A stretch of 64,000 nucleotides of DNA from Trifolium pratense (Eukaryota > Streptophyta > Magnoliopsida > Fabales > Fabaceae): NCBI RefSeq assembly GCF_020283565.1, contig NC_060059.1:4905501-4969500 (forward strand), read 5' to 3'. The position numbers were made by a program, and so were the translations under genes. The notes beneath the pieces were generated by a model. The model made no database searches, was not told the origin of the DNA, and saw nothing but the letters and a program-made list of their open reading frames with translations. Below, one piece after another: positions 13,430-25,407 of the stretch (positions are counted from its first letter, which is position 1; every line of letters starts with the position of its first letter).

Positions 13430-15650
13430 CATACGCACTCAACCGATTATCCGTAACAACACCATCATCAAAGCAAAAAATCACCATCCCCGAATTCCTA
13501 ACCCTTGAAGAAACAAGAGCCTTCTTAAACGTGGCCGCAGCGTTTTCGTGTGAGGCGTTGAAGGCTGATGTGACGGATTTCAATTTGAAGGATTCTGGTG
13601 ATGGCCATAGTTCTAAAGAGGAAGTTGGTGTTGCTGGTTACATGACGGAATTGCTTAATAATTCCAAGCTTGTGGTGAAGAATTCGTGTGAGGCGTCGAA
13701 GGCTGATGCGACAGTTTTGAATATTGAAGGGTCTTGGCGAAATCTTTCAGAAGGAATGTCCAACTGATGCTAGTTTGGTTAGTAATTATAATGAATCTTT
13801 TAAGTTGTATTCTGATAGGGTGTATGATAAGTTTTTCACATGAAATCAATGTGCTTGTTTCCGCTTGTGTGGAAAATTGTGGCATGGGAACTTGTGTCTG
13901 CTTATGCTGTAATTGAGGCTGCTGAGTTGAATGAAATGATCGGAAACTTTCCAGAAAATGGAGAGAATTCTAAAGTAGATAAGAACAAGGAGGCTGATTT
14001 GGGGAAAAGAACTGGTAAAATGTTGGCACTTAATAAGGAAAGGTTGCAGAGTGAAAAAAAAGAGTGATGTAGATAATTCGCGGCTATTGGAGACTTGGGT
14101 GGCTGATTTTCTATCGTTTTTGGATTTTTCTAAACCTGGATTCAATGAATTTTTATTGAAAGTAAAGAAAGTAAAGGATCTTGTAGAAAGCAAAAGCTTG
14201 CTCAAGACTCCTAAGGTAATTTTATTGGATTCTTTTATCAGTATGATTAACTCTGTTACTTAGGCTGTGTTAGTCATGTTATAGTTCTATCACTTGTAAG
14301 CAAATAGAAACTGTGTTTGAACATTTTAATTGATTGGTGATATATCTATCCAATGCATTTGAGCACTGATATGAGCATTAAAAAATTATTCATCCACTGT
14401 AGTTGAATGGCTCCAGATTTTGAGGTTATTAGAATTTTGACTGAATTGCTTGATAAGCTTGGACATTAGGGATTTTGAGGTAAAATTTTATAACTTCCCT
14501 GCTACAAAATATATTGGTTTTCTGAATTTGTAGAACTACTTATACTGTTTACTGAGTTCATGATTTGATATTTCTATAACCATCATTTTTTATGGTCTAG
14601 CTATACATAATTTGGTGAGCGGTTATTGACATAGCACAGTATCAGAATATGTCTGATCACAATCTTTGGAACATTAATATACGCTTTGAACTGTTAATAT
14701 CAGGAAGGTATTTTTGGTAATGCCATGATTTCTTATGTTTACTAATTTGGTTTGTACTGCTTTCCATGCTGTAGGTGGAAGAGAAAGGATTAACTGCTGA
14801 GACAGATGACAAAATTGGAACTTTTGTTGAAAAAAAAGGACACCCTTAAACAATATTTTCTGAACTTAAACAACGCAAAGCTTTCTTAGAAAATGCTCGA
14901 TGTGTCGATGCATTGAATGACCTGGAAAGTTTATTTAAAGTTCTGGATAAATCAAAACGCCTTGAAAATGCTGGATGTCGCCTTGATTATTATACAGGAG
15001 TTATATTTGAAGCTGTTCTTAAAGGGGATGATGCTGAGGTAATTTTTGTGTCTTTTATCTTTTCTCCATCCTGAAATGTTTCTTCTTTAGTCCCCTCCCT
15101 CATTCTTTGAGGAGCACACAATGCATTATGCCAGCTCAGATATTGTGTGGATGTTCACTGTCTTGTACACACTCTAGATGCAACAAGCCAAACCCATTTT
15201 CATAAGTTGGGTTAATAAAGCATGCTAGCTAGTCTAACCACAAGATGTAATGAAGGATTAACAGTTATTTTCTGGGTTAAACAAAAGGAGCTTTCACACT
15301 CAATAGAGTTGAAAAGAGATGAATTAAATTAATTGAAAGATCATTTTAATTTTACTGATTAAAATTTAAATCCAAGTCATAGCAGAAACCATAATGCTTG
15401 AGATTTTTTAGTACCTTCCAATCAATGTATGTATAATACACAGTTTTTATAATCTTCTGCTTATATTTAGCAATGGATTTATGTTTTGTTATACAGGTTG
15501 GTTCAATTGCTGCTGGTGGTCGATATGATAACATGATAGGGATGCTTGCTTGGTTCAAAGAAGAAATTTCCAATAGTTAGTGTTAGTCTAGGATTCGAGA
15601 GAGTATTTACCGTACTAAGGAAGCAATTGAAAGATAAAAATCGGGTGATC
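13430..15650 (+). pseudogene. Cytosolic histidyl-tRNA synthetase pseudogene
   Basis: The 5' part reads ITIPEFLTLEETRAFLNVAAAF, followed after several frameshifts by LETWVADFLSFLD and KVKDLVESKSLLKTPK, which resembles the long plant N-terminal extension of cytosolic HisRS. From 14775 the reading is VEEKGLTAETDDKIGTFVEKKG, then LDYYTGVIFEAVLKGDDAE, then an intron to 15496. After that come VGSIAAGGRYDNMIGM and, after one more frameshift near 15545, VSVSLGFERVF. These last pieces are the HisA/motif 3 part of the class II catalytic core. Motifs 1 and 2 are missing, the RGLDYYTG element has lost its RG, and there are in-frame stops. Introns are retained, so this is a decayed DNA-level duplicate and not a processed copy. 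Confidence 0.8.
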
Positions 15651-16695
15651 ATAATGCTTGATATTTAACTTTTGTAGTTTTCTTTCCATGTCAAAAAAAG
15701 AAATAGTTCTTGATATTTAAATTTCTAAGAGTGTTCTATAAACTGTTCTTAATTTCAATTTTAAAGGACACATCTAAAAACGTATAATTAAAAACTTGGA
15801 TTGATCCAAGTTTCCTACCAAATATGAAACAAACTATGTAGATTATAAACCATGGTTAACCTCGTAGGACAAAGACTTTCGTCCCTATAGTTGTTAGATT
15901 GCTCCATAAAAGAAATAACCTAAGCCTATAAAAACCACTGACTTATATATCCTCCCACAGGTAGTTGTTAGATTTCGTCCCTATGTCATGTTGCTCCTCA
16001 GCTATTTAAGGGACTTATATTCACACAAACACAAGAGACGTTAAAATGTCATATTGTTTCCAGGGTTGGGACTTACACTCACCAGATATCTTAACACCTA
16101 GCCACCATACTCTAAGATCCCTAATTAATTAATTAAAGACTCTTGAGCAAAGTTTATATGTAACAATTCTGCTAAAGCAAGATTGACTCTATAAACCCTA
16201 AATTAGGATGAATTCAAATGTCATTTTCCTCCCTCATCTCTTTTCTGCATTCTCTTTTTATCTCTCCTCATCACCGCTGGAGCCATTACCAAAAAAATTG
16301 TACCAAAAGTCAAAATAAGTTACACACAAAACACCACTGCATCGGTCGATGGAAGTGAGAGGAAGACATAAAACAACAACACATTTTTGGGTTTTCTTAA
16401 ACAAATAAAAAAGAATCTTATAATATGTGGGTAACTTTTGTTTAAAAAATATGTGTAACAATAACATATATTTTTGCGAAGATAACAATACTAGTAACAT
16501 TCTTTACCATAATATCCGTATCATATCACAAAGAGAATCTTCATCGTACCAACATTTAACAATGATTTGTCGACAAGGTTTGGACACCGGAGATAAGGGT
16601 GACCTATTAATGGTCCTTCGATATGATATCATCCTTAGCTTTTATATTTTACAAAGAAAAAAAAAAAAAAAAAGAATATGCACCGATTTTACACT
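15651..16695. other. Gene-free flank of the retrotransposon
   Basis: No gene supported. It is AT-rich, with a homopurine A-tract near 16657-16674. The short ORFs on both strands have no domain signature. Confidence 0.45.
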
Positions 16696-16700
16696 GTTAG

Positions 16701-17488
16701 TGTTTACACTGATTTTTGGTAAACAACCGCTAGTTTAAATTAATTACTTGAGAGATCAACTAGTAAATCTCGGGACAATTGTTCATGCATTTTGTTAAAG
16801 GAAACTTGGAAGTTTATTTTTGAAGACATCCTTACTTTATAAAAGAACAATATGTTTAATTTCTGAAACATATGTTAAATGTAGTTAAAGCAAGTTCACT
16901 CGAACGAGGGAACTAATGAAAAGCAGAATTTGTGAATGCTTTAAGAAAATAAAGACTTATAAAAAGTAAAATTGCATTTAGAATGTAAAAGTTACAAAGG
17001 AAATGTAAAGGTTCACCGATTCATACATCTTTCTCGAGTAACTCGTTTCTCGCCTTAACATGGATACTTTGAGTGTTTGAGATTTTGTGTAAATGAATTG
17101 TGACCCTTATTTCGACTAAACATACTTCTATTTATAGAAAACTAAGCAACGTCTATCCTAACGTTAAACTGCTAAGCTTCAGCCACGCGTCCTTTGCATT
17201 TGAAATGAACCAAGGCCTGTAAACCGTTGTAACCGTCGAAGTCGAATTTACCTTTAAATGATAAAAATGCTCTAAGTCCATAATTCTTGACTACTTCGAT
17301 CCATTAACCTCCATCGAAAGATTCTTTCAGTCTCGAGCTATGAAGCTTTCCATTAGGATTCTCTTGCTCTTGAAGACATTAAATGCTAAGGCTATCTAAA
17401 GATATTTCAACAGGTTTTTATAGCAATAAATGTCCTTGGACCTGGAGATTATAACATATTTTACCTTGAGCTAAAATATGGGATAACA
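16701..17488 (-). repeat. 3' LTR of the Tat-like element, 788 bp
   Basis: Starts TGTTTACACTG and ends GGGATAACA on the plus strand (TG...CA). Read side by side with the copy at 29000-29787, no mismatch was seen by eye over 788 bases. The inner border on the plus strand is followed by AATTGCCCCCAAAAATGCC, i.e. a purine tract on the element's sense strand. Confidence 0.93.
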
Positions 17489-17507
17489 AATTGCCCCCAA
17501 AAATGCC
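17489..17507 (-). other. Polypurine tract of the retroelement
   Basis: On the element's sense strand the sequence just before the 3' LTR is GGCATTTTTGGGGGCAATT. The G-run with flanking T/A is in the position of the plus-strand primer (PPT). Assigned by position and composition. Confidence 0.55.
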
Positions 17508-17780
17508 TATTTCGATTTGAATGACTCGAATGAATTAAGAGATTGGCATTTTTCAAAGTACCTCTTTCCAAACGCCATTCCTTTATTTCGATTTGATGAT
17601 GTCATGGCATTTAAGAGGCAACCGCTTCGGTTCTTACAAAACTGTCACGTTCTGCACCACCTTTGAATAGTGGGACACGTGTCATTTTGAGAAGTTTGAA
17701 TTGGAACGGACAAAAAGCGCTTTTTTCAGCATTTATTATATATTTTTTTTTATTAAATTTTTCCTTAATCCAAGATTGCC

Positions 17781-17788
17781 TATAAATA
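17781..17788 (+). promoter_or_regulatory. TATA box of the antisense PMD gene
   Basis: CCTATAAATAGAG lies about 205 bases upstream of the ATG at 17990, inside the retroelement but oriented opposite to gag-pol. The spacing fits a plant 5' leader of about 170 bases. It suggests that the antisense gene carries its own promoter and does not depend on the LTR. Confidence 0.6.
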
Positions 17789-17989
17789 GAGCTCTGTCAC
17801 TTTAGTTGAAACTTTTCCAACTTCTTTCAAGGCTTTTCACGCTCCAAAAACCTCTCAAAATCTTTCTCCTAATCTTGAAACATCAAAGATTCAAAACAAA
17901 TCTGAACTCACCGGATCTTTGATTATCTTCTTCAGTTCGCATTTTCCAAGATCTCAGATCTACATCTTTTCCTTCGTTTTCCCAAGAAC

Positions 17990-20900
17990 ATGGCGTCTTC
18001 ATCTAACAAGTTTCAAGTTCCTTTTGCTGGAAAATGGAGCGATTTCTCCGTTGCTGATGATGGGACGAAACATGTTCCGGAACCTAAAGGTAGCAAAGAA
18101 CATCGAGAAATCTGGGAAAGTCAGGTAATGATTCCCTTTGCTATTGATAACAATGTTTATGCTTTTGGTGGTCCGATTCCAGATAATATGAACTTGACTA
18201 GGGAAGTAGATGAGATATTTCCATGTCTCGAAACTTGTGAACCTAGAATCTTTGATAGCAAACCCTATAACTTTGAATATATGCTGACAAATTATAAACC
18301 CTTTCGATCCCATCCTTATTACGGAAATAGCCTTTACCTTACTTGGCTTGATCGAATAGAACAATCCTTTGGCAAATTCTGGAAAGATTATGGAATCTTC
18401 GAGTTAATCCAGTTTTCTAGGATAGGGCCCAAATACCAACCTGAAATGCTCATTGCTGCGATGCATTTCTTTGAAAAATCTACCAACACCTTTCACTTCA
18501 AAAGTGGTATGATGACACCCACCCTGTTCGATGTGTCAGCTATCACAGGGTTAAGACCCACTGGCAAAACTTACAGCCCTGATGATGTTAGTGATAACAT
18601 TACTTTGAACTACAAAGAAAACGCCTTTTCTGCCTTTATCCTCAAACATTCAGGACCTGAGAATGAAGAAGTCTCAGATGAGGAACATGTGGCCTTTCTC
18701 ACCCTATGGCTATCCCATTATGTATTTTGCTCTCGATCTCTCCAAGTTGCTAGGAAATTTATACCTATGGCTGTGCAAATACATGAAGGATGCCATTTTG
18801 CCTTAGGACGCCTTCTGCTGGCAACCCTGTATGAGTCGATTGGGGAAGTTTGTGATAACCTAAAAGGTTTAATTCCTGCCAAATCGAAATCGAAGAAAGC
18901 CGCCACTGATGGATGCTTTCAAGCTGCTGGGCCAATGTGGCTATTACAATTGTGGTTAAATGCCACCTTTGAAAAGGAACTTGGTTTGTTCATTCCCACT
19001 GAACATCATGCTTCGATAGCTAAAAGGAAAATTGAAGGCACCCGCTTGATAAGGCTTCAACCTAATCCCCTCGAACAAAACACTCAACAGCTTTTCATGA
19101 AGTATATGAAGATTTTCTTAGCCATTGACCAATTCAAGCCTGAGCATGCCCCATTTGTGAAGAGAACCATCGGTCCCTCCTGGTTCGTCAAAGAAATACC
19201 AGTGTTGAATCCTAATGCTGAGGAGGAAATAAATGAAACCTGGACAGCATACTTAGATCCTACCATCCTGTCAATTCGAATTGGTACTCTATCCTCTGAA
19301 TATGCATTAATTGGGTATCAACCGAACTTGGTCTCTAGACAGTTTGGCTTTTCGCAGCTTCGACCAAAGAGCATGTATATAAGAAAGAAGAACATCGTGC
19401 TTGGGACAACTGTGACTTCCACTTTGTATGAAAGGTACATGAAGATTAGTCGTGATAACGTTTATGGCTTCGAGCCATTTGACTTCAACCTTTCTTACTA
19501 TTGTACACAAGAGTTCGCCAACTGGTGGAGGCAATATTTCGACAGCAAACACCTAGGAGATGCAGCGCTTATCTCGAGGTTGGAAAGTGGGTTTACTCGA
19601 CCTCAGATAAAGAGAATCGAACAGCAAGTCAAGACTACAGGTAACTTGTCTCTATATATGCACTTTCTTTTACCAAATATTCTCATATTGTTTCGATTTA
19701 TCCTTTTGCTTTATGTTTCCTAGTTACCAAGAAACAAACTGCAGAAACTGTTAAGACAGTTAAAGAACAAAGAGCACCAAAGGCAGTTGAAACAACTGGA
19801 GAGCCTTCTAAGGTACTTGCTGAATCGAAACTTGTTTTTCTTTGAAAAAATTCTAGGTTAAATCTTTATTTTTCTAACCTACTTCTTCTAGGCACGTAAA
19901 AGACCAACCAACGTCCCGTCCACTGAAACTGGCCCATCGAAGAAGCCAAAACCTAACACAATAGTCGTCAGTGACGAAGAAGAGGTATAAGTTTTTTCTC
20001 ACTTATTTCCAAAGTTCCTCCCCACTCAAATTCATTAATTCAAATGCTTCTTGTTTCGACTTCTATTTGCAGGAAGAAGAAGAACAAAGTTTCCAGAGAA
20101 AGAGGAGCCAGCCTTCTGTGATTATTGAAACAAATATCCCAGAAACTACTTCTGATAATCTTTCTACTGAAGAGAAGGAAAAGAAGATGAAAGAGAAGAA
20201 AGAAAAGAAGGAAAGGAAAGAAAAGAAGAAAGAAGAAAAGAAGAAAGGAGGAAAGAAAAGTTCAGAGGATCGAACCCGGGAAAAAAAACATAAGAAGTCT
20301 AAGTCTTCAAGCGATCCCTCTGCACAAACTCTTTCGATCTCGAGCGAACAACGGGAGGTTACCCCTGAAGCTGAAGTTCAAGAAGATTTTGTTATGCCTG
20401 ATGCTACACTCAATGAATCGGATAACATGCCCCAGCAGAACATCAATCCAGAGGTATTTGCACTATTTTGCTTGCATTTTCTCATTCATAATAAGTAAAA
20501 TTATATCCCCTCATTCGATTCTGTTTTTCAGGACATTCTATCGAACAAATCTAGTGGTGATACTCTCAAAGATAGAGAGACCACTGTTTCTGAAAAAACC
20601 CTACCAGAGCCTAGTCGAGATCGATCAGAGCATCCTATGTCTGCAGAGACTGATAACAAAACTTCTCCTTTCAAGGAATGGAACGAAAATCCAACAGTCG
20701 AGGTCGATGCTGATGAAACTGCCTCAGAGGAAGAAGATTTTGATTCTGAAGCCATAAAGGAAGCAGAGGCTGGTGGATCAGAATTACTACCTGAGACCTC
20801 GACATCGAAACTGTCAGCCAGCCTAGGGCTCGCCGAAGAAGAATTCATTTCCTTGCAAATTCATGATCCTGAAGCTGCTTTAAAACTTCTGATTTCTAAA

Positions 20901-21614
20901 ACAACTACTGATCCCGTAAGTTCGAGTGGACCCAGTAATTCAACTGCTTCAGACTCAGAAATCAATTCTTCTGTTCGACAAGACTCTCTGATTTCGAAGC
21001 TATATACTGACTTCATCAATGGAGACATCCTGGCATCAATTGAGGAACACCCTGCTAATGCTTTCAAGCATAAGTCTTTTTTAAACAAGTTGCATAATCC
21101 TCAGACTGACCTCGACACCTTGGGAAAAGTTATCCAGCTCGAATCGATCTTGGACCAGTTTGCAACCACAGTGCAAAACCTAAAACGCAACTCTCAGAAA
21201 CTTGTTGGTCAACAGGCTGCTTACGATGCATTATTTGAGAAGGCCATGGCTGCCCAATCGAAAGTTGACCAAATGAAAGCACAAGTTCAGCAACCAGGCC
21301 TTGGGATTCAAGAATGTACCAACAATATTTCCAAGTGGGAGGCAGAAATAGATTCTCTTCGAGCCGAGATTGTTGATCGAGAGAAAAAGATTCTTGAGGA
21401 GAAAGCAAAGCGTACAAAAATTGAAGAAGCTGTTGCTGCTACTACTCAAGAATCTATCCGCGAAGCTGCGAAGGAAGGTATTTCTCACTTCAGTGCTGCC
21501 ACTGTGATCAAAGAAGAGATCAAGTCTCTCGAAGATGCCATCAAGATCCAGACTGTCGAAGTTGGCCTTATTAAGGACCATTATGCTGATTTCAAATCTA
21601 AGTGTTTGTCTTAG
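17990..21614 (+). CDS. Antisense plant-mobile-domain (PMD) protein of the retroelement
   Basis: Five exons: 17990-19640, 19724-19812, 19892-19984, 20073-20453, 20532-21614. All introns are short (79-88 bases) GT-AG introns and phases close to 1,098 residues. Residues of roughly 90-460 form a plant mobile domain (aminotransferase-like PMD, PF10536-type). They include FHFKSGMMTPTLFDVSAITG (compare the family's F...GEMTPTL.DV..L.G) and EHVAFLTLWLSHYVF, followed by ALGRLLLATLYESIG. Then follow a Lys/Glu-rich tract (exon 4, likely nuclear targeting), an acidic Ser-rich region, and a coiled-coil C-terminus. The gene converges tail to tail with pol, leaving 136 bases. Antisense PMD ORFs are known in some Tat-lineage elements. 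The molecular role is unknown; capture from a host PMD gene is inferred. Confidence 0.85.
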
Positions 21615-21750
21615 ATTTTCTTTTGATGTTTTAATTATCTTAAATTCTCGAACAATTATCTGGTTTTGTTTTTATTTGGTTTGTAACCTTGACAATTGCC
21701 TCTTATGGCATTTTACTTTGTTTATGCCATTTCAATTTCGTTTCGAATAT

Positions 21751-24700
21751 TTATTCTGTGCTAACATTAACTTCTAAAAGCGTTGGTTTATATTTTTTCA
21801 AATACTTACCATTTATATTCAATGTTCGCTTTTCTGGAGTTAATTCTTCTATTTCATACGCACCATTCGAAAATACTTGTATTATTTTAAAAGGTCCTTC
21901 CCAATTTGGAGACCATTTGCCTAAAACTCTATCTTTTTTGTCCATAGGCAAAATAACTTTCCAAACTAAATTTCCCACTTCAAAGGTTTTTGATTTAACC
22001 TTTTTATTATAGGCCTTTGCTACTCTTTCTTTTTGTCTACTTAAAGTATCAAGCGCTCTTAACCTTTCTTCGTCTAAATCAACCAATTCATCAAACATCA
22101 TACTCCAATAATGGTCAGTTGGTATCTCCATTTGCCTTTGAATTCTGATAGATTGCAAATAAATTTCTACTGGTAACACAGCATCATGACCATATGTTAA
22201 TCGAAATGGAGTAGAATTTGTTGATTCTTTAGGGGAATTTCTACATGCCCATAAGACTTGATTTAAAGTCTTGTTCCAATTTCTTGGCTTTTGAGCAATA
22301 TGCTTTCTGATTAATCCAATAATAATTTTATTGGCAGCTTCCACTTGGCCATTTGCTTGTGCATAATAAGGTGTCGAAGTCAAGAGTTTAAACCCTGTTT
22401 GCCTGGCGAATTCTTGCATCTTTCGACCAGTAAATACTGAACCTTGATCAGTTGTGATGGTTTCAGGAATTCCAAACCTATAAATAATGTGGTTTTGGAT
22501 AAAGCTTATAACTTCTTCTTGATCAACATTGGGCAGGGGTATAGCTTCGATCCACTTGGTAAAATAATCAACACCAACTATTATGTATTTTTGATTTTTT
22601 GATGATGCTGGTTTTATTTCGCCAATTAAATCCAATGCCCAACCTCTAAATGGCCAAGGTTTTATTATCGAATGTAATTCACTTGCAGGTACATGTTGGA
22701 TTCCTGCATGTTTTTGACATTCTTGACAACCTTTAGCAAAATCTATGCAATCCTTTAACATAGATGGCCAGTACATGCCTTGTCGACCTAGAAGCCATTT
22801 CATCTTATGGCCTGATTGGTGAGAACCACAAGCCCCACTATGAACATCAGATATTGCTATGTAAGCTTCATTCTCACTAAGGCATTTCAACAGTACTCCT
22901 TCGAGGGTCTTTTTAAACAACTCATTACCAATGATAACATAATTTGATGCCCTATATTTGATCTTTCGAGGAGCACTCCCGATTGGATTTTCCAAATATT
23001 CTACAATTGGTTTTCTCCAATCACCATCTATTAAATTGTCAATGACCAAAATTTGGAGTTCATTATAATTCATTTCTTTATCAGAATTATTTATGTCATT
23101 TGGTGACATCTCTGCCCCCTCAAGTTTTGGTATTGACAATTCCAATTGCATTGGCTCATTAGAAATCAATTTTTCTTTGATTTCTATTAATTGTTCTAGC
23201 TTTTCTTTGGACAGTTTGTATCCTGAAGCAATCTGGGCTAAGTCATTTGCTTCTTGATTTTCTATTCGAGGAACATGTTCTATGTCAATCGAATCGAAAC
23301 GTTTCAGTAACGCATTTGCTATGACAAAATAACGAATCAAATGCTCTTTGATACACTTGTACTCTTTTGTCAGTTGTTTCAAAACTAGTTCTGAATCACC
23401 TTTTATTTTAATGTCTTTTGCCCCCAGGCTTAATAATATTTCTAATCCTACTATCAAAGCCTCATATTCAGCTTCATTGTTCGAACAAATACCATTAATC
23501 CTGTATTTGAACTTAGTAGGAATTTTTTGTGGGGAGATTATCAAAATACCTATTCCAGTACCATGTTGATGTCTAGACCCATCGAAATACAAAGTCCATG
23601 GTTCTAGAGCAATGTAATTTTGAGGTGATTCAATTACTGAATGGTCAACAATGAAGTCAGCCACTATTTGGCCTTTAATTGCTTTCAAAGGCTTGTATGA
23701 AAGTGAGTATTCAGAAAGAGCTAAGGCCCATCTCCCAATTCGACTATGTAAAATTGGTTTTAGCAACATATGTTTAATAACATCATAATGAGAATAAACA
23801 TAAACATCAATAGGCTTTATATAATGCTTCAATTTCATACAAGAAAAGTACAAACAAAGACAAAGCTTTTCAATACTACTATATCTAGTTTCAACATCAT
23901 TAAGGACTCTACTTAGATAATAAATGGCCTTTTCTTCGCCATTTTCGTCCTCTTGGGCTAACATACTACCTAATGTGGTATCAGATGCTGAAATATACAA
24001 CTTCATACACTTATTTCTAATTGGTGGCATCAGAGTTGGAGGATTAGACAAGTATCCTTTGATTGCATCGAATGCTTCTTGCTGATCCTGCCCCCAAGTA
24101 AAAACATCCTCTTTCTTGAGTCGAAGCAATGGTGAAAAAGCTTGAGCTTTACCACTTAGATTCGAAATGAATCTTCTCAGAAAGTTGATTTTTCCCAACA
24201 AGGATTGAAGTTGCTTTTTGTTTGTTGGAGGGTTAGTCTCCAAAATCGCCTTTGTCTTGTTTTGGTTTATTTCAATGCCTTTTTTATGCACCACAAATCC
24301 AAGGAAATCTCCTGCATGCACACAAAAAGCACATTTCAATGGATTCATTTTCAATCCATATTTTCTCATTCTTTCGAATGACTTTTTCAAGCAAACCAAA
24401 TGATCATTTTGTGATGATGATTTAACGATAATATCATCAATATATACTTGCATAAAAGTATCTATAAAATCATGGAAAATTGAGTTCATTGCTCTTTGGT
24501 ATGTGGCTCCAGCATTTTTCAATCCAAACGGCATTACGACCCATTCATAGGTACCCAACGCCCCTGGGCATCGAAAAGCTGTTTTTGCCACATCTTCCTC
24601 GGCGATAAAAATTTGGTTATATCCAGAATACCCATCTAACATGCTAAGATATTCGAAGCCTGCTGCTGAATCTATTAACATTTCTGCTACAGGCATCGAA

Positions 24701-25407
24701 TACTCATCTTTAGGGGTAGCATTATTTAAGTCCCTAAAATCTATACATATTCTAAGAGAACCATTTTTCTTAATGACAGGAACTATATTTGCTAACCATT
24801 CGACATACCTGGCAGTCCGGATGAACTTGCTTCTCAACAGCCTTTCAATTTCCTCCTTGATCTTAGATAGGATTTCTGGTGCGAATCTTCTTGGTGATTG
24901 TTTAACTGGTTTCTTGTCTGGTCGAATGGGTAATCTATGTTCGACCAAATTTCTGTCTAAACCTGGCATTTCATTGTAATCCCAAGCAAAACAATCTTTG
25001 AACTCTTTAAGGAGTTCGACCAGTTTATCACGCAAGTCCTTTGGGATATTAGCACTTATGTACGTTGGCCTTTTGATAGAGCCATCTCCAATATCTATTT
25101 CCTCCAAAGGGTCTTGGGCCTGCATCTTTTGATTGGAACTGGAAGGATCCTTCTCAAATCCTAATGGTTCTTCATCATAGATGCAGTCCAATTTTTGAGT
25201 TATTGGTGAAAATTTGCCATCTTCACAGTTGTTGGCTTCGACAGCCATATTTTCTTGCAGCATTGTGGCTTCTAAAGCCATCTTTATCTTGTTTTCGGCC
25301 ATATAAGCCGAAATCTTGGCCCAAGCACTGGGCTCAGTCATCGTAGTATTCTTCAAGGTCCCACCCAGTTGGGCGGACTTTGCCTTCATCCACATGTGGA
25401 CCTTCAT
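21751..25407 (-). CDS. pol: Ty3/gypsy pol: RT, RNase H, second RNase H, integrase
   Basis: An uninterrupted ORF of 1,218 codons. Order: RT with the YIDD catalytic box (around residue 320; MPFGLKNAGATYQRAMN precedes it), a Ty3-type RNase H (SASDTTLGSMLAQ), and a second RNase H module (YFDGSRHQHGTGIG, NNEAEYEAL, KGDSELVLKQL). It ends with integrase: an HHCC finger (HSGACGSHQSGH...CQECQKH) and a DDE core (WALDLIG, TTDQGSVFTG, NGQVEAANK). The dual RNase H is diagnostic of the Tat lineage. The ORF overlaps the end of gag-protease by 74 bases in the +1 frame, so the first ATG may not be used; frameshifting or splicing could join them. All catalytic residues I can place are present. Confidence 0.93.
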   Translation of the reverse strand: MKVHMWMKAKSAQLGGTLKNTTMTEPSAWAKISAYMAENKIKMALEATMLQENMAVEANNCEDGKFSPITQKLDCIYDEEPLGFEKDPSSSNQKMQAQDPLEEIDIGDGSIKRPTYISANIPKDLRDKLVELLKEFKDCFAWDYNEMPGLDRNLVEHRLPIRPDKKPVKQSPRRFAPEILSKIKEEIERLLRSKFIRTARYVEWLANIVPVIKKNGSLRICIDFRDLNNATPKDEYSMPVAEMLIDSAAGFEYLSMLDGYSGYNQIFIAEEDVAKTAFRCPGALGTYEWVVMPFGLKNAGATYQRAMNSIFHDFIDTFMQVYIDDIIVKSSSQNDHLVCLKKSFERMRKYGLKMNPLKCAFCVHAGDFLGFVVHKKGIEINQNKTKAILETNPPTNKKQLQSLLGKINFLRRFISNLSGKAQAFSPLLRLKKEDVFTWGQDQQEAFDAIKGYLSNPPTLMPPIRNKCMKLYISASDTTLGSMLAQEDENGEEKAIYYLSRVLNDVETRYSSIEKLCLCLYFSCMKLKHYIKPIDVYVYSHYDVIKHMLLKPILHSRIGRWALALSEYSLSYKPLKAIKGQIVADFIVDHSVIESPQNYIALEPWTLYFDGSRHQHGTGIGILIISPQKIPTKFKYRINGICSNNEAEYEALIVGLEILLSLGAKDIKIKGDSELVLKQLTKEYKCIKEHLIRYFVIANALLKRFDSIDIEHVPRIENQEANDLAQIASGYKLSKEKLEQLIEIKEKLISNEPMQLELSIPKLEGAEMSPNDINNSDKEMNYNELQILVIDNLIDGDWRKPIVEYLENPIGSAPRKIKYRASNYVIIGNELFKKTLEGVLLKCLSENEAYIAISDVHSGACGSHQSGHKMKWLLGRQGMYWPSMLKDCIDFAKGCQECQKHAGIQHVPASELHSIIKPWPFRGWALDLIGEIKPASSKNQKYIIVGVDYFTKWIEAIPLPNVDQEEVISFIQNHIIYRFGIPETITTDQGSVFTGRKMQEFARQTGFKLLTSTPYYAQANGQVEAANKIIIGLIRKHIAQKPRNWNKTLNQVLWACRNSPKESTNSTPFRLTYGHDAVLPVEIYLQSIRIQRQMEIPTDHYWSMMFDELVDLDEERLRALDTLSRQKERVAKAYNKKVKSKTFEVGNLVWKVILPMDKKDRVLGKWSPNWEGPFKIIQVFSNGAYEIEELTPEKRTLNINGKYLKKYKPTLLEVNVSTE

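Noticed and set aside
13531..14263. Functional small gene encoding an acidic helical protein
   Set aside because: The pieces continue into a broken histidyl-tRNA synthetase core with frameshifts and stops, so it is treated as one pseudogene.
20528..21581. Several 75-116 codon minus-strand ORFs
   Set aside because: Shadow frames of the aORF last exon; low complexity Ser or Leu runs only.
17990..21614. PMD gene as an independent host gene into which LTRs inserted
   Set aside because: It lies wholly between the two matching LTRs and after pol, in the place where Tat-lineage elements carry antisense ORFs. It is therefore part of the element.
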